From the NCBI RefSeq assembly GCF_025215095.1, contig NZ_JALHAP010000073.1:62001-126000 (forward strand): a DNA stretch of 64,000 nt. Reading direction: 5' to 3'. The stretch is from Dryocola boscaweniae (GTDB taxonomy: Bacteria > Pseudomonadota > Gammaproteobacteria > Enterobacterales > Enterobacteriaceae). Shown in pieces: positions 48,426 through 59,377 of this stretch (position 1 is its first letter; every line of letters starts with the position of its first letter). Under the pieces are notes generated by a model. It had not been told where the DNA came from and made no database searches. It saw only the letters and a list, made by a program, of their open reading frames with translations. Made by a program: the position numbers and the translations under genes.

Positions 48426-48548
48426 GAGGCGGACAATCCTTGAGATAAAAAACGGCACAGCTCACACTACCCAAAGAAGTGAAGTGAGTAAAGTGATGTA
48501 AAAAGAGGATTTTTATGCAGGTATAAGCGTGCGCAAGCGGGGAGATTT

Positions 48549-48625
48549 TGTAGGGCGGGTAAGCGTTGCGCCACCCGCCGCTATTTTAAGGAGGGATGAC
48601 GCGACTCGCTTATCCCTTCTACATG
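48549..48625. repeat. REP-like inverted pair between lysO and aqpZ
   Basis: GTAGGGCGGGTAAGCGTTGC starts at 48551 and faces CGCTTATCCCTTCTAC (48607-48622), the reverse complement of GTAGAAGGGATAAGCG. It shares AGATTTTGTAGGG with the element at 2541. It lies just downstream of the aqpZ stop codon. Confidence 0.65.
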
Positions 48626-48635
48626 GAGAGATTAA

Positions 48636-49331
48636 TTAGCTGCGTTTTTCCAGCAGGGTGCGGTAGATAACGCCGCCCAGAATACCGCCGATGACAGGCA
48701 TTACCCAGAACAGCCATAGCTGTTGTAAAGCCCAGCCGCCCTGGAAAATAGCCACGGCGGTACTGCGTGCAGGGTTCACCGAAGTGTTAGTGACGGGAAT
48801 GCTGATCAGGTGAATCAGCGTTAATGCCAGGCCAATAGCAACAGGCGCGAAACCTGCTGGCGCCATTTTGTCTGTTGCGCCGTGAATAACAATTAAGAAA
48901 CCGCAGGTTAATACAATTTCAATAATAATCGCGGACAGCATGGAATAACCGCCAGGTGAATATTCACCGAAGCCATTAGAGGCAAAGCCGCTGGCTGCTG
49001 CGTCAAAACCAGTTTTACCGCTGGCGATTAAATAAAGGATGCCTGCGGCAATAATTCCGCCAATGACCTGAGCAATAATATAGCCCATTACATCTTTAAG
49101 CGGGAAACGACCGCCAGCCCATAATCCCAGCGTCACAGCCGGGTTGAAATGGCCCCCGGAAATATGACCTACGGCATAGGCCATTGTCAGAACGGTTAAA
49201 CCGAACGCCAGAGCAACACCCGCAAATCCAATACCTAACTGGGGGAAAGCTGCTGCTAATACGGCGCTACCGCAACCACCGAATACCAGCCAGAATGTAC
49301 CGAAGCATTCGGCTGCCAGTTTTCTAAACAT
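48636..49331 (-). CDS. aqpZ: AqpZ, aquaporin Z
   Basis: A 231-residue water channel, the E. coli length when started at [20 protein letters not shown]; an in-frame start 14 codons upstream is not supported. Six membrane helices and two NPA half-helices are evident: [17 protein letters not shown] and [19 protein letters not shown]. The aromatic/Arg filter residues Phe43, His174 and Arg189 appear in the expected places. It lets water cross the inner membrane rapidly. Monocistronic; REP elements follow. Confidence 0.96.
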   Translation of the reverse strand: MFRKLAAECFGTFWLVFGGCGSAVLAAAFPQLGIGFAGVALAFGLTVLTMAYAVGHISGGHFNPAVTLGLWAGGRFPLKDVMGYIIAQVIGGIIAAGILYLIASGKTGFDAAASGFASNGFGEYSPGGYSMLSAIIIEIVLTCGFLIVIHGATDKMAPAGFAPVAIGLALTLIHLISIPVTNTSVNPARSTAVAIFQGGWALQQLWLFWVMPVIGGILGGVIYRTLLEKRS

Positions 49332-49727
49332 AACCACCTCTGTGTGAAAAGAACAGTGAATCGCAACGAACAATTAATGCGTAATAACTTCACTGTTTTA
49401 TTAACGTCATTGAGATCTGACGAAAAAGGATTAAAAATGCCGAAAAACATTAATAAGTTCGTCTACCCTGAGCCAGCGCAATATATACGGTTAAATTGAT
49501 TTTAGGCAATGCGGGGTGAATCCTTTTCGGAATTTACTTCTAAAAAATATAAAAAAATTATGGATGACGCGAGAATTTTCCTGGATTAAAAAGGGCTTAT
49601 TAGCCAGGTAAATCAGGTGAAATTGCCGCGGGTAAAATCGTACAAAGCCTGACGCCTAACCGCTATACTCGATTTATTGCCGCCTCTGGCACCTTAAGGA
49701 CATGCAGTGGGTAACCCTGGAGGGTGT
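49332..49727. other. aqpZ-ybjD divergent intergenic region
   Basis: These 396 bases are AT-rich and contain no credible gene. They hold the divergent aqpZ and ybjD promoters and, just before ybjD, the ribosome-binding site GGAGGG at 49719-49724. An A-run and T-rich stretch near 49,540-49,560 could bend DNA. I see no clear operator. Confidence 0.4.
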
Positions 49728-51383
49728 ATGTTTCTCGAACGAGTTGAGATAGTTGGGTTTCGCGGCATTAATCGTCTGTCGTTGATGCTTGAACAAGATA
49801 ACGTGCTAATTGGCGAAAACGCCTGGGGCAAATCGAGTCTGCTGGATGCGCTGACTCTGCTGCTCTCACCTAATGAATCCCTTTACCACTTCAGCCATGA
49901 TGACTTCTATTTTCCTCCCGGAGATGTACTGGGGCGCGAGCATCATCTTCATATCGTGCTGACCTTCCGTGAGAGCGCGCCGGGACATTATCTGGGGCGA
50001 AGGTACCGTGGGCTTGCACCGGTATGGATTGAAGGCAATGACGGCTATCGTCGCATTATGTATCGCCTTGAAGGCGAGCTGGCGGATGACAAGACGGTGC
50101 TGACGCTACGCAGCTTCCTTGACCCGTTGGCAAAACCTCTCGCGCTTGAGGATATCGATGCGATTGCCCGGCAAATTACCCGGCTCAATCCTGTCCTAAG
50201 GCTGCGCGATGCGCGTTTTATGCGCCGTTTACGTAACGGCAGCGTGCCGGATATGCCGGCAACGGAAATGACCGCCCGCCAGTTGGATTTCCTGGCGCGT
50301 GAACTGGTTTCACGGCCGCAAAACCTCACGGATTCCCAGCTACGGCAGGGACTTTCCGCCATGGTGCAATTACTGGAACATTATTTTTCTGAGCAGGGAG
50401 CCGTTGCTCATCAGCGCCTGCTGCGCCGCCGTTCGCATGATGAACAACGTAGCTGGCGTTATCTCGATATCATCAACCGAATGATCGACAAGCCTAATAG
50501 CCGTACGCACCGCATGATCCTGCTGGGGATGTTTTCCACGCTGCTGCAGGCGAAAGGCTCGGTGGCGCTGGATAAAGATGCGCGTCCGCTGCTGTTGGTG
50601 GAAGATCCGGAAACCCGGTTGCACCCCATCATGCTTTCCGTAGCCTGGCACCTGCTGAATTTGCTGCCGCTGCAAAAAATCACCACCACTAATTCCGGCG
50701 AACTGCTGTCGCTCACGCCGGTGGAACAAGTTTGTCGACTGGTGCGCGAGTCTTCCAGAGTTGCCGCATGGCGGCTCGGTCCCGGCGGTATGAACGCGGA
50801 AGACAGCCGCCGCATTGCCTTCCATATTCGCTTTAATCGTGCCTCGTCTCTTTTTGCCCGCTGCTGGTTGCTGGTTGAAGGGGAAACGGAAGTCTGGGTG
50901 ATGAACGAGCTGGCGCGCCAGTGCGGCCACCATTTCGATGCTGAAGGGGTAAAGGTCATTGAGTTTGCCCAGTCCGGACTTAAACCGCTTATTAAATTCG
51001 CGCGCAGAATGGGAATCGAATGGCACGTGCTTGTTGACGGTGACGAAGCAGGTAAAAAATACGCCGCCACCGTTCGCGGGCTGCTGGAGAATGACAGGGA
51101 TCAGGAGCGTGAACATCTCACTGCGTTACCGGCAATGGATATGGAACACTTTATGTACCGGCAGGGATTTTCGGATGTTTATCATCGCGTGGCGCAGATT
51201 CCCGAGAATGTGCCGATGAATATGCGTCGCATCATTATTAAAGCGATTCATCGCTCGTCCAAGCCGGATCTCGCTATTGAAGTGGCAATGGAAGCAGGGC
51301 GACGCGGTGTGGAAGCCGTGCCTTCTTTGTTACGTAAAATGTTCTCGCGTGTTTTATGGCTGGCGCGAGGCCGGGCGGACTAA
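49728..51383 (+). CDS. ybjD: YbjD, OLD-family ATPase/nuclease
   Basis: A 551-residue protein (E. coli YbjD 552), started at MFLERVEIVGFRGINRLSLM behind a strong GGAGGG. The N-terminal SMC/RecF-type ATPase has Walker A GENAWGKSS (29-37), a split second half with LLLVEDPETRLHP (Walker B/D-loop) and ITTTNSGELLS. The C-terminal Toprim domain shows CWLLVEGETEVWVMNELA and HVLVDGDEAGKKYA, the metal-binding acidic residues of OLD nucleases. OLD relatives act in phage exclusion or DNA repair. The role of YbjD is not established. Its stop overlaps that of ybjX (CTAA). Confidence 0.93.
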   Translation: MFLERVEIVGFRGINRLSLMLEQDNVLIGENAWGKSSLLDALTLLLSPNESLYHFSHDDFYFPPGDVLGREHHLHIVLTFRESAPGHYLGRRYRGLAPVWIEGNDGYRRIMYRLEGELADDKTVLTLRSFLDPLAKPLALEDIDAIARQITRLNPVLRLRDARFMRRLRNGSVPDMPATEMTARQLDFLARELVSRPQNLTDSQLRQGLSAMVQLLEHYFSEQGAVAHQRLLRRRSHDEQRSWRYLDIINRMIDKPNSRTHRMILLGMFSTLLQAKGSVALDKDARPLLLVEDPETRLHPIMLSVAWHLLNLLPLQKITTTNSGELLSLTPVEQVCRLVRESSRVAAWRLGPGGMNAEDSRRIAFHIRFNRASSLFARCWLLVEGETEVWVMNELARQCGHHFDAEGVKVIEFAQSGLKPLIKFARRMGIEWHVLVDGDEAGKKYAATVRGLLENDRDQEREHLTALPAMDMEHFMYRQGFSDVYHRVAQIPENVPMNMRRIIIKAIHRSSKPDLAIEVAMEAGRRGVEAVPSLLRKMFSRVLWLARGRAD

Positions 51384-52327
51384 AACTGGCTGGCGATACT
51401 TTCAACCATGTCGCCCAGTAACGAATAACGACGGCGATATTCGGCGCGTTTTTTGCTGGCGATATCTTCCAGCGGCTTACGCGCCACTTCGCCTGGCATC
51501 CTGAAATATCCGTCAGCCAGCAATTCACCTTTCATCGACAGCCAGAAGCTGTCGTAATCCGCATGCAGCTTATCTTGTTTCTTCTTCTGGTAGCGCCATG
51601 AGCGATAGATGTGCGTGCTGTTGCTGACTGCCAGGATTTGCCGGGCGTCGAGGTGCTGGGCCAACTGACAGGCGGCTTCAAGCAGCAGACGTTTGGGGAA
51701 TAGCCCATGGCAGGCTTTTGTTGCGTTTTGAATAGCGTCATGCGGCACCCAGGATTTTGCGCCCTGCAGGCCGCCGATAAACAGCGTCGTTTTACCCCGG
51801 TAATGGCACAGGGTAAACGTCAGTTCCGCAAGGGCCGTGCCTTCCTCGTTAAGCATGACAAGCGTTGCTTCACCTTCTTTATCCAGATTAGAAATTGCGC
51901 AGAAATCAATGGAATATCGGGATTCATCTTTACCCACAAGCTGCGCCAGGCGCGCGCCTTTCTGCGTAAGATGGTCGCGCAGCAGTTTTTCGGGCATACG
52001 CTGATTCAGCGTATGGTAATGGAAACACAATGCATTCAGGGTATCCTTGCGGTTAAAATTCACCGAAAGGTAAGGGCGATGCAGGCGGCACGGCAGGCCA
52101 GGTTGGACATGGAGCAACTCATCCAGCAAAGGTTGTTGAGCGAGTTTCGACAGCAGTTGGCCCGTGGTAAAAGCTGAAGCCAGAGAACGCAGCATAAATT
52201 TTCGGCGATAGGCCGAATCGCGCCAGGCGTCGCCGGGCTGTTGCAGCCCTTTTGCTAATGATAAAAACAGTTGCCAGCCATTTTGCGGCATGGTTGTTGT
52301 CACCTGGTTTACGGCAATCTGCGACAT
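51380..52327 (-). CDS. ybjX: YbjX, DUF535/VirK family protein
   Basis: A 315-residue protein when started at MSQIAVNQVTTTMPQNGWQL; the E. coli homologue is about 330 residues, and a longer TTG start at 52,384 would give 334. Conserved segments are FIGGLQGAKSWVPHDAIQNA, THIYRSWRYQKKKQDKLHAD and SKKRAEYRRRYSLL. It belongs to the VirK/YbjX family, linked in Salmonella and E. coli to PhoP/PhoQ control, virulence and peptide resistance. No signal peptide. It is convergent with ybjD (overlapping stops) and divergent from macA. The start remains uncertain because the ribosome-binding site is weak. Confidence 0.88.
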   Translation of the reverse strand: MSQIAVNQVTTTMPQNGWQLFLSLAKGLQQPGDAWRDSAYRRKFMLRSLASAFTTGQLLSKLAQQPLLDELLHVQPGLPCRLHRPYLSVNFNRKDTLNALCFHYHTLNQRMPEKLLRDHLTQKGARLAQLVGKDESRYSIDFCAISNLDKEGEATLVMLNEEGTALAELTFTLCHYRGKTTLFIGGLQGAKSWVPHDAIQNATKACHGLFPKRLLLEAACQLAQHLDARQILAVSNSTHIYRSWRYQKKKQDKLHADYDSFWLSMKGELLADGYFRMPGEVARKPLEDIASKKRAEYRRRYSLLGDMVESIASQF

Positions 52328-52376
52328 AATAAGTACCCGGTTTGCGATGGAGAGGTCTATTCCACCATTCGTAACC

Positions 52377-52441
52377 TCAACCAAAGTTCAATCAGAACAG
52401 GCGCTACGGCGGGCTTTCTACGTTTGTTGATACTTTGTTTA
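52377..52441. promoter_or_regulatory. Candidate PhoP boxes between ybjX and macA
   Basis: On the minus strand GATTGA-ACTTT-GGTTGA (52393-52377) resembles the PhoP direct repeat (T/G)GTTTA-N5-(T/G)GTTTA and points to ybjX. On the plus strand TGTTGA-TACTT-TGTTTA (52425-52441) points to macA. Published work links ybjX (activation, E. coli) and macAB (repression, Salmonella) to PhoP; applying this here is inference. Confidence 0.4.
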
Positions 52442-52467
52442 ACTGCGCATTTTTTTTCAGGATACCT

Positions 52468-53583
52468 ATGAGATTTAAGGGAAAAATTAAAAAACGCTAT
52501 GGGTTGCTCGCGCTGCTGGCGCTGATGTTTGCGATATGGCTATGGCAGTTTCTCAATGCGCCCACGCCGACTTATCAGACCATGATTGTGCGCAAGGGCT
52601 CGCTTGAGCAAAGCGTGCTGGCAACCGGTAAGCTTGACGCTTTACGTAAGGTTGACGTCGGTGCGCAGGTCAGCGGACAGCTAAAAACGCTGTCGGTGAA
52701 CATCGGCGACAAGGTGAAAAAGGATCAACTGCTGGGCGTTATCGATCCTGAACAGGCGCAGAACCAGATAAAAGAAGTGGAAGCGACGCTTATGGAGCTT
52801 CGTGCTCAGCGCCGTCAGGCCCAGGCGCAGGCCAGGCTTGCGCAGGTAACTTTACATCGTCAGCAGGAGCTTGCGAAAACCCAGGCCGTGTCTCGCCAGG
52901 ATCTGGATACTGCGGCGACAGATTTGGACGTTAAGCTTGCGCAAATCAGCACTATTGATGCACAGATTCAGCGTAACCAGGCCTCACTCGATACCGCAAA
53001 AACCAACCTGGACTTCACGCGAATCGTGGCGCCGATGGCCGGTGAAGTGACGCAGATAACCACCCTTCAGGGGCAAACGGTGATTGCAGCCCAGCAGGCG
53101 CCGAATATCCTTACTCTCGCCGATCTGAGCACCATGCTGGTAAAAGCCCAGGTATCAGAAGCCGACGTCATCCATCTCAAGCCGGGCCAGAAAGCCTGGT
53201 TTACCGTGCTGGGCGATCCGCTGACTCGCTACGAAGGCAAGCTAAAAGATATTCTGCCGACGCCGGATAAGGTCAACGATGCGATTTTTTATAACGCGCG
53301 TTTCGAAGTGCCAAATCCACAAGGCGTGCTGCGTCTGGAAATGACCGCGCAGGTCCATATTCAGTTAGGCGGAGTGAAAGATGTTTTAACCATACCGCTT
53401 GCAGCCCTGGGCGAGCCCGTAGGCGATAACCGCTACAAGGTCACCGTGCTGCGCAACGGTGAAACCCGTGAACGCGAAATCACTATCGGTATGCGTAACG
53501 ACACGCAGGTTCAGGTCGCGACGGGCCTGGAAGAGGGCGAAGAAATTGTCACTGGTAAGTCTTCCGGCGGGAGCGCTCAATGA
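52468..53583 (+). CDS. macA: MacA, membrane-fusion protein of the MacAB-TolC pump
   Basis: A 371-residue protein, the E. coli length when started at [20 protein letters not shown]; an 11-codon longer in-frame form begins in the promoter region. One N-terminal membrane helix is followed by a lipoyl half ([20 protein letters not shown]), a Gln/Ala-rich hairpin, the second lipoyl half ([20 protein letters not shown]) and beta-barrel domains. It stimulates MacB ATPase and bridges to TolC. It overlaps macB by four bases. Confidence 0.95.
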   Translation: MRFKGKIKKRYGLLALLALMFAIWLWQFLNAPTPTYQTMIVRKGSLEQSVLATGKLDALRKVDVGAQVSGQLKTLSVNIGDKVKKDQLLGVIDPEQAQNQIKEVEATLMELRAQRRQAQAQARLAQVTLHRQQELAKTQAVSRQDLDTAATDLDVKLAQISTIDAQIQRNQASLDTAKTNLDFTRIVAPMAGEVTQITTLQGQTVIAAQQAPNILTLADLSTMLVKAQVSEADVIHLKPGQKAWFTVLGDPLTRYEGKLKDILPTPDKVNDAIFYNARFEVPNPQGVLRLEMTAQVHIQLGGVKDVLTIPLAALGEPVGDNRYKVTVLRNGETREREITIGMRNDTQVQVATGLEEGEEIVTGKSSGGSAQ

Positions 53584-55526
53584 CAGCGCTGCTTGAGCTG
53601 AAGGATATTCGCAGAAGTTATCCGTCGGGTGACGAGCAGATTGAGGTGCTCAAAGGCGTCAGTATTACCATTGAAGCGGGTGAAATGGTGGCGATTGTCG
53701 GCGCTTCTGGTTCGGGCAAATCCACGCTGATGAATATTCTTGGCTGTCTGGATAAGCCCTCCAGCGGCAGCTACAACGTTGCGGGTGTCGACACTGCGTC
53801 GCTCAATAGCGACGAACTGGCGACCTTACGTCGTGAACATTTTGGTTTTATCTTCCAGCGCTATCATTTGCTTTCACACCTGAATGCGACGCAAAACGTG
53901 GAGGTTCCGGCCGTGTACGCAGGGACGGCCCGCGTGTATCGCCAGCAACGCGCTCGTGCATTGTTGATGCGGCTGGGCCTTGCGGAACGGGTGGATTATC
54001 TGCCTTCACAGCTTTCCGGCGGCCAGCAGCAGCGCGTCAGTATTGCTCGCGCATTGATGAACGGCGGGCAGGTGATACTGGCTGATGAACCTACCGGCGC
54101 GCTCGATACCCACTCTGGCGAAGAGGTAATGGCAACCCTTAAGCAACTGCGCGAGCAGGGGCATACGGTAATTATCGTCACGCACGACCCGCTGGTTGCG
54201 GCACAGGCACAGCGCATCATTGAAATTCGCGATGGTGAGATCATCAGCAATCCACCGCCGCTATCTCAGGCCGTTAAACCAAAAGGCGATGCGAATTCTC
54301 GCCCGACGATCTCTGCATTCCGACAAACCCTCAGCAGTTTTCGCGAAGCCTTTGCTATGGCGTGGCTGGCACTGGCGGCGAACAAAATGCGTACGCTGCT
54401 TACGATGCTGGGCATCATTATTGGTATCGCTTCGGTGGTGTCGATTGTGATTGTCGGCGATGCGGCGAAGCAACTGGTGCTGGAAGATATTCGCTCTATC
54501 GGTACGAACACGATAGATGTCTATCCCGGTAAAGACTTCGGGGATGACGATCCGCAATATCAGCAGGCGCTGAAATACACCGATCTGGCCGCCATTGGGC
54601 AGCAGCCGTGGGTGGAGTCGGCGACGCCGTCTATTTCAAGCAATCTGCGTCTGCGTTATGGCAACGTGGATGCCGCGGCGAGCGTTAACGGCGTGAACGG
54701 GCAATATTTTAACGTTTACGGTATGACGATGAGCCAGGGCACAACTTTCAACGATGAGCAGCTTAACGGGCGCGCTCAGGTGGTGGTGCTGGACAGCAAC
54801 AGCAAGCGGCAGCTATTCCCGAACAAGGTGAATGTGATTGGGGAAGTGATTCTGGTTGGAAACATGCCTGCAACCGTGATTGGCGTGGCGGAAGAAAAAC
54901 AGTCGATGTTTGGCAGCAGTAAAGTGCTCCGCGTCTGGCTGCCCTACAACACTATGGCAGGACGCGTGATGGGGCAGAGCTGGCTTAATACCATTACGGT
55001 TCGCGTGAAAGAAGGATACGACAGCCATGAGGCGGAGCAGCAGCTCAACCGCATGCTGGCACTGCGCCACGGTAAGAAGGATTTTTTCACCTACAATATG
55101 GATGGCCTGTTGAAAACCGCTGAAAAGACCACACGTACTCTTCAGTTGTTCCTCACTTTAGTCGCGGTGATATCACTGCTGGTGGGCGGGATTGGCGTAA
55201 TGAATATTATGCTGGTGTCGGTAACAGAAAGAACCAAAGAGATCGGCATCCGCATGGCGGTTGGCGCCAGGGCAAGCGACGTTTTGCAGCAATTTTTGAT
55301 TGAAGCTGTTCTGGTTTGTCTGGTGGGAGGAGCGCTGGGGATTTCACTCTCGCTGCTGATTGCTTTTACGCTTGGGCTCTTTTTACCCGGCTGGCAGATT
55401 GGCTTTTCGCCGATGGCGTTGCTTACCGCATTTGCCTGTTCTACGGTAACGGGCGTGCTCTTTGGCTGGCTGCCCGCCCGCAATGCAGCGCGCCTTAATC
55501 CGATTGACGCGCTGGCGCGCGAGTAG
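53580..55526 (+). CDS. macB: MacB, macrolide/enterotoxin ABC exporter
   Basis: A 648-residue ABC half-transporter, the E. coli length. The N-terminal ATPase has Walker [10 protein letters not shown] (about residue 42), signature [15 protein letters not shown] and [20 protein letters not shown]. Four membrane helices follow, the first around residue 273 ([20 protein letters not shown]), with a large periplasmic MacB_PCD domain and the last three near the C-terminus. It is a mechanotransmission pump exporting macrolides, heat-stable toxin or heme precursors via TolC. Its ATG overlaps the macA stop. Confidence 0.95.
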   Translation: MTALLELKDIRRSYPSGDEQIEVLKGVSITIEAGEMVAIVGASGSGKSTLMNILGCLDKPSSGSYNVAGVDTASLNSDELATLRREHFGFIFQRYHLLSHLNATQNVEVPAVYAGTARVYRQQRARALLMRLGLAERVDYLPSQLSGGQQQRVSIARALMNGGQVILADEPTGALDTHSGEEVMATLKQLREQGHTVIIVTHDPLVAAQAQRIIEIRDGEIISNPPPLSQAVKPKGDANSRPTISAFRQTLSSFREAFAMAWLALAANKMRTLLTMLGIIIGIASVVSIVIVGDAAKQLVLEDIRSIGTNTIDVYPGKDFGDDDPQYQQALKYTDLAAIGQQPWVESATPSISSNLRLRYGNVDAAASVNGVNGQYFNVYGMTMSQGTTFNDEQLNGRAQVVVLDSNSKRQLFPNKVNVIGEVILVGNMPATVIGVAEEKQSMFGSSKVLRVWLPYNTMAGRVMGQSWLNTITVRVKEGYDSHEAEQQLNRMLALRHGKKDFFTYNMDGLLKTAEKTTRTLQLFLTLVAVISLLVGGIGVMNIMLVSVTERTKEIGIRMAVGARASDVLQQFLIEAVLVCLVGGALGISLSLLIAFTLGLFLPGWQIGFSPMALLTAFACSTVTGVLFGWLPARNAARLNPIDALARE

Positions 55527-55547
55527 TAAAGGTTAGGGCTTGCGATA

Positions 55548-55576
55548 AAAATGCCAGCCGCAGGGGCTGGCATTTT
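55548..55576. terminator. Bidirectional terminator between macB and cspD
   Basis: AAAATGCCAGCC (55548-55559) pairs perfectly with GGCTGGCATTTT (55565-55576) around a five-base loop. The A-run and T-run serve both strands. It lies between the convergent macB and cspD genes. Confidence 0.88.
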
Positions 55577-55609
55577 GACTTGAGGATGTACACAATAAAA
55601 CAGAAGGTC

Positions 55610-55834
55610 TTAAGCGACCGCCGCTTCTGCTTCGAGTGGGACGATAAGGCTGGCGTGATTGCCTTTTGGTCCCTGATGCACATCAAACCTGACAACTTGC
55701 CCGGCTTTTAGCGTTCTGTAACCATCCATCTGGATGGTGGAGTAATGAGCGAAGATGTCTTCGCCGCCGCCTTCAGGGCAGATAAACCCGAACCCTTTGG
55801 CGTTATTGAACCATTTAACTGTACCCGTTTCCAT
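55610..55834 (-). CDS. cspD: CspD, cold-shock-like inhibitor of DNA replication
   Basis: A 74-residue cold-shock-domain protein starting METGTVKWFNNAKGFGFICP, the E. coli length. RNP1 is KGFGFI and RNP2-like DIFAHYS follows. An in-frame start 23 codons upstream would run through the promoter region. CspD is made in stationary phase and on starvation, binds single-stranded DNA and inhibits replication; it is not cold-induced. It is divergent from clpS, as in E. coli. Confidence 0.95.
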   Translation of the reverse strand: METGTVKWFNNAKGFGFICPEGGGEDIFAHYSTIQMDGYRTLKAGQVVRFDVHQGPKGNHASLIVPLEAEAAVA

Positions 55835-56157
55835 GCTTCTACATCCTTCGTAAATCTTATTAGTGAGATGGAATGAACCGGTGGGTAAGGGCGGGCTGTT
55901 CAAAACCTCGCCAACTCACGCTTGTACAATGTAGATAATTTAATCACTGCGTCAAGCGTTGAGGCGGGGGTTATGGACGAAAATGAGTCAAAAATTTGAA
56001 GCAGTTAACGCTATTGCGATTAATGTGACGCAGCTCGCGCGAAGGCAAAATCATCACTTTTTTACACAATTAGTTGCAGTAGCCAAAAGCGTATTACACT
56101 CAACCTAAGGGCCTCGTCTGGTAAACGTCAGACGAATAAACATGATGACGATTCGCA
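55835..56157. other. cspD-clpS divergent intergenic region
   Basis: These 323 bases hold the divergent cspD and clpS promoters. A possible clpS promoter is TTGCAG near 56,073 with TACACT 15 bases further on (short spacing). A hairpin GTCTGG/CAGACG-type dyad (CGTCTGGTAAACGTCAGACG, about 56,113-56,132) sits in the presumed clpS leader. No gene is evident. Confidence 0.4.
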
Positions 56158-56478
56158 ATGGGTAAGACGAACGACTGGTTAGACTTTGACCAATTGGTGG
56201 GAGATAAACTGCGCGAAGCGCTAAAACCCCCCTCTATGTATAAAGTTATGTTAATGAACGATGACTACACGCCGATGGAATTTGTTATTGACGTGCTGCA
56301 AAAGTTCTTTTCTTATGATGTAGAGCGAGCCACACAATTGATGCTCACGGTTCACTATCAGGGTAAGGCCATCTGTGGCATCTTTACTGCAGAAGTGGCG
56401 GAAACCAAAGTAGCGTTGGTGAACCAGTATGCCAGGGAGAACGAGCATCCTTTGCTGTGTACGCTAGAACAGGCCTGA
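56158..56478 (+). CDS. clpS: ClpS, adaptor for N-degron degradation by ClpAP
   Basis: A 106-residue adaptor, the E. coli length. The disordered N-terminal tail ([20 protein letters not shown]) is followed by the core [19 protein letters not shown], whose Asn/Asp residues bind the N-terminal amino group, and the His-rich [20 protein letters not shown]. It delivers proteins with Leu, Phe, Tyr or Trp N-termini to ClpA. It lies 28 bases upstream of clpA in the same direction. Confidence 0.96.
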   Translation: MGKTNDWLDFDQLVGDKLREALKPPSMYKVMLMNDDYTPMEFVIDVLQKFFSYDVERATQLMLTVHYQGKAICGIFTAEVAETKVALVNQYARENEHPLLCTLEQA

Positions 56479-56506
56479 AGAAGGCAAAAATTTGGGGGAG
56501 GTGCCT

Positions 56507-58780
56507 ATGCTCAATCAAGAACTGGAACTCAGTTTAAACATGGCTTTCGCCAGAGCGCGCGAGCACCGACATGAGTTTATGACCGTCGAGCATTTGTTAC
56601 TGGCTTTGCTCAGTAACCCGTCGGCCCGCGAAGCGCTGGAAGCGTGTACCGTGGATCTGGTGGCGCTGCGTCAGGAACTCGAAGCCTTCATCGAACAAAC
56701 CACACCGGTGCTGCCGGCCAGTGAAGAAGAGCGTGATACTCAACCTACGCTCAGTTTCCAGCGTGTCCTGCAGCGTGCGGTGTTCCACGTCCAGTCTTCT
56801 GGCCGCAGTGAAGTAACAGGCGCGAACGTGCTGGTTGCTATCTTTAGCGAACAGGAGTCCCAGGCGGCTTATCTGCTGCGCAAACACGAAGTAAGCCGTC
56901 TTGATGTAGTGAACTTCATCTCCCACGGCACGCGTAAAGACGAGCCAAATCAGGCTCCGGGTTCAGAAAATCCGGTCAATGAAGAGCAGGCAGGCGGGGA
57001 GGAACGTATGGAAAACTTCACCACCAATCTCAACCAGCTTGCGCGCGTGGGCGGTATCGATCCGCTGATTGGCCGCGATAAAGAGCTGGAGCGGGCTATT
57101 CAGGTGCTTTGCCGCCGCCGTAAAAATAACCCGCTGCTGGTGGGCGAATCGGGCGTGGGGAAAACAGCAATTGCCGAAGGGCTCGCCTGGCGTATCGTGC
57201 AGGGCGACGTTCCGGAAGTCATGGCCGATTGCACTATCTACTCGCTGGATATCGGTTCGCTGCTTGCCGGGACTAAATATCGCGGTGACTTTGAAAAACG
57301 TTTCAAAGCCCTGCTCAAACAGCTTGAACAGGATCAGAACAGCATTCTGTTTATTGATGAAATTCACACCATCATCGGCGCGGGCGCAGCCTCCGGTGGT
57401 CAGGTGGATGCAGCTAACCTCATCAAGCCGCTGCTTTCCGGCGGCAAGATCCGCGTTATCGGCTCCACGACCTACCAGGAGTTCAGCAATATCTTCGAAA
57501 AAGACCGTGCGCTTGCGCGTCGCTTCCAGAAGATCGATATAACTGAGCCAAGCATTGAAGAAACCGTGCAGATCATCAACGGCCTGAAGACTAAATATGA
57601 AGCGCACCATGACGTACGTTACACCGCGAAAGCGATTCGCGCAGCCGTTGAGCTGGCGGTGAAATACATCAACGATCGTCATTTGCCCGATAAAGCTATC
57701 GACGTAATTGATGAAGCCGGTGCGCGCAGCCGCCTGATGCCGGTGAGCAAACGGAAGAAAACGGTCAACGTGGCGGATATTGAAACCGTGGTTGCCCGTA
57801 TCGCCCGTATCCCGGAAAAAAGCGTGTCGGCAAGCGATCGCGACACCCTCAAAAATCTGGGCGACCGTCTGAAAATGCTGGTGTTTGGCCAGGATAAAGC
57901 CATCGAGGCTTTAACCGAAGCCATCAAGATGAGCCGTGCCGGGCTTGGGCACGACCATAAGCCAGTGGGCTCATTCCTGTTCGCCGGCCCAACCGGCGTG
58001 GGCAAAACGGAAGTGACGGTGCAGTTAGCCAAGTCGATGGGCATCGAACTGCTGCGTTTTGATATGTCTGAGTACATGGAGCGCCATACCGTGAGTCGCC
58101 TGATTGGCGCGCCTCCAGGCTATGTCGGTTTCGATCAGGGCGGTTTGCTGACCGATGCGGTTATTAAGCATCCGCATGCGGTTCTGCTGCTTGATGAAAT
58201 CGAAAAAGCGCATCCGGATGTCTTTAACCTGCTGTTGCAGGTGATGGATAACGGCACGCTGACCGATAACAACGGACGCAAAGCTGATTTCCGCAACGTG
58301 ATTCTGGTGATGACCACTAACGCCGGCGTGCGTGAAACCGAGCGTAAGTCTATTGGCCTGATTCGTCAGGACAATAGCACCGACGCCATGGAAGAGATCA
58401 AAAAGATCTTTACCCCGGAATTCCGCAACCGTCTGGACAACATTATCTGGTTTAACCATCTCTCAACCGAGGTGATTAATCAGGTGGTCGACAAATTTAT
58501 TGTTGAACTGCAGGTACAGTTGGATCAGAAAGGTGTGTCTCTGGAAGTGAGTCAGGAAGCACGCGAATGGCTGGCTGAAAAAGGCTACGACCGTGCGATG
58601 GGCGCTCGTCCAATGACGCGTGTCATTCAGGATAACCTGAAAAAACCGCTCGCTAACGAACTGCTGTTTGGTTCACTGGTCGACGGCGGACAGGTGATTG
58701 TGGCGCTCGATAAAGACAAAGCCCAGTTGACCTACAACTTCGTTAGCGCTCAGAAGCATAAACCGGAAGCGGCGCACTAG
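56507..58780 (+). CDS. clpA: ClpA, ATP-dependent unfoldase of ClpAP
   Basis: A 757-residue AAA+ protein (E. coli 758), started at [20 protein letters not shown] behind GGGGGAGGT; a start five codons upstream is not supported. Two Clp_N repeats occupy residues 1-140, where ClpS docks. D1 has Walker [10 protein letters not shown] and Walker [11 protein letters not shown]2 has Walker [10 protein letters not shown] and Walker [10 protein letters not shown]. The ClpP-docking loop contains IGL ([12 protein letters not shown]). It unfolds substrates for ClpP. It ends at a strong terminator. Confidence 0.97.
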   Translation: MLNQELELSLNMAFARAREHRHEFMTVEHLLLALLSNPSAREALEACTVDLVALRQELEAFIEQTTPVLPASEEERDTQPTLSFQRVLQRAVFHVQSSGRSEVTGANVLVAIFSEQESQAAYLLRKHEVSRLDVVNFISHGTRKDEPNQAPGSENPVNEEQAGGEERMENFTTNLNQLARVGGIDPLIGRDKELERAIQVLCRRRKNNPLLVGESGVGKTAIAEGLAWRIVQGDVPEVMADCTIYSLDIGSLLAGTKYRGDFEKRFKALLKQLEQDQNSILFIDEIHTIIGAGAASGGQVDAANLIKPLLSGGKIRVIGSTTYQEFSNIFEKDRALARRFQKIDITEPSIEETVQIINGLKTKYEAHHDVRYTAKAIRAAVELAVKYINDRHLPDKAIDVIDEAGARSRLMPVSKRKKTVNVADIETVVARIARIPEKSVSASDRDTLKNLGDRLKMLVFGQDKAIEALTEAIKMSRAGLGHDHKPVGSFLFAGPTGVGKTEVTVQLAKSMGIELLRFDMSEYMERHTVSRLIGAPPGYVGFDQGGLLTDAVIKHPHAVLLLDEIEKAHPDVFNLLLQVMDNGTLTDNNGRKADFRNVILVMTTNAGVRETERKSIGLIRQDNSTDAMEEIKKIFTPEFRNRLDNIIWFNHLSTEVINQVVDKFIVELQVQLDQKGVSLEVSQEAREWLAEKGYDRAMGARPMTRVIQDNLKKPLANELLFGSLVDGGQVIVALDKDKAQLTYNFVSAQKHKPEAAH

Positions 58781-58793
58781 CTTTTCCTGATGC

Positions 58794-58827
58794 AAAAAAA
58801 GGCCGGATAATATTATCCGGCCTTTTT
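58794..58827. terminator. Bidirectional terminator between clpA and infA
   Basis: GGCCGGATAAT and ATTATCCGGCC (58801-58822) form an uninterrupted 22-base palindrome flanked by seven A residues and five T residues. It serves both clpA and infA. Confidence 0.92.
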
Positions 58828-58875
58828 ATTAGGTATAACTCAGTCGCAGCGCCCGGCTACGACAGATAAAAACTG

Positions 58876-59094
<219 letters not shown>

Positions 59095-59377
59095 CTAATC
59101 CTCGGGGGTATCACTACCATAGTTTGAACCGGCAAGATAATGCCGAAGTTCGCTTATCATGTAAAGAATTGTTGGTGAATTCACCAGCAAAGTGCATTGT
59201 GCACATTACCCATAAACCACGCGAAAGCTGCATAAAATGCGCTTACGACAAGGGGTGCGATGAGATAAACGAGGGATGTTCCCTTTAATTGCAATTCCCA
59301 TACGGCGGCGGGGTAATGAGCAGAGTTCACTCTGCGGAGCTAATTATAACACCGTAGAATAAAATGTGCCGTAAACA

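Noticed and set aside
49332..49373. A 14-codon N-terminal extension of AqpZ
   Set aside because: The extension does not fit the family start [13 protein letters not shown] and would place a charged segment before the first helix.
50370..51116. Frames of 203-248 codons antisense to ybjD
   Set aside because: They overlap the highly conserved ATPase and Toprim regions of ybjD and have no independent support.
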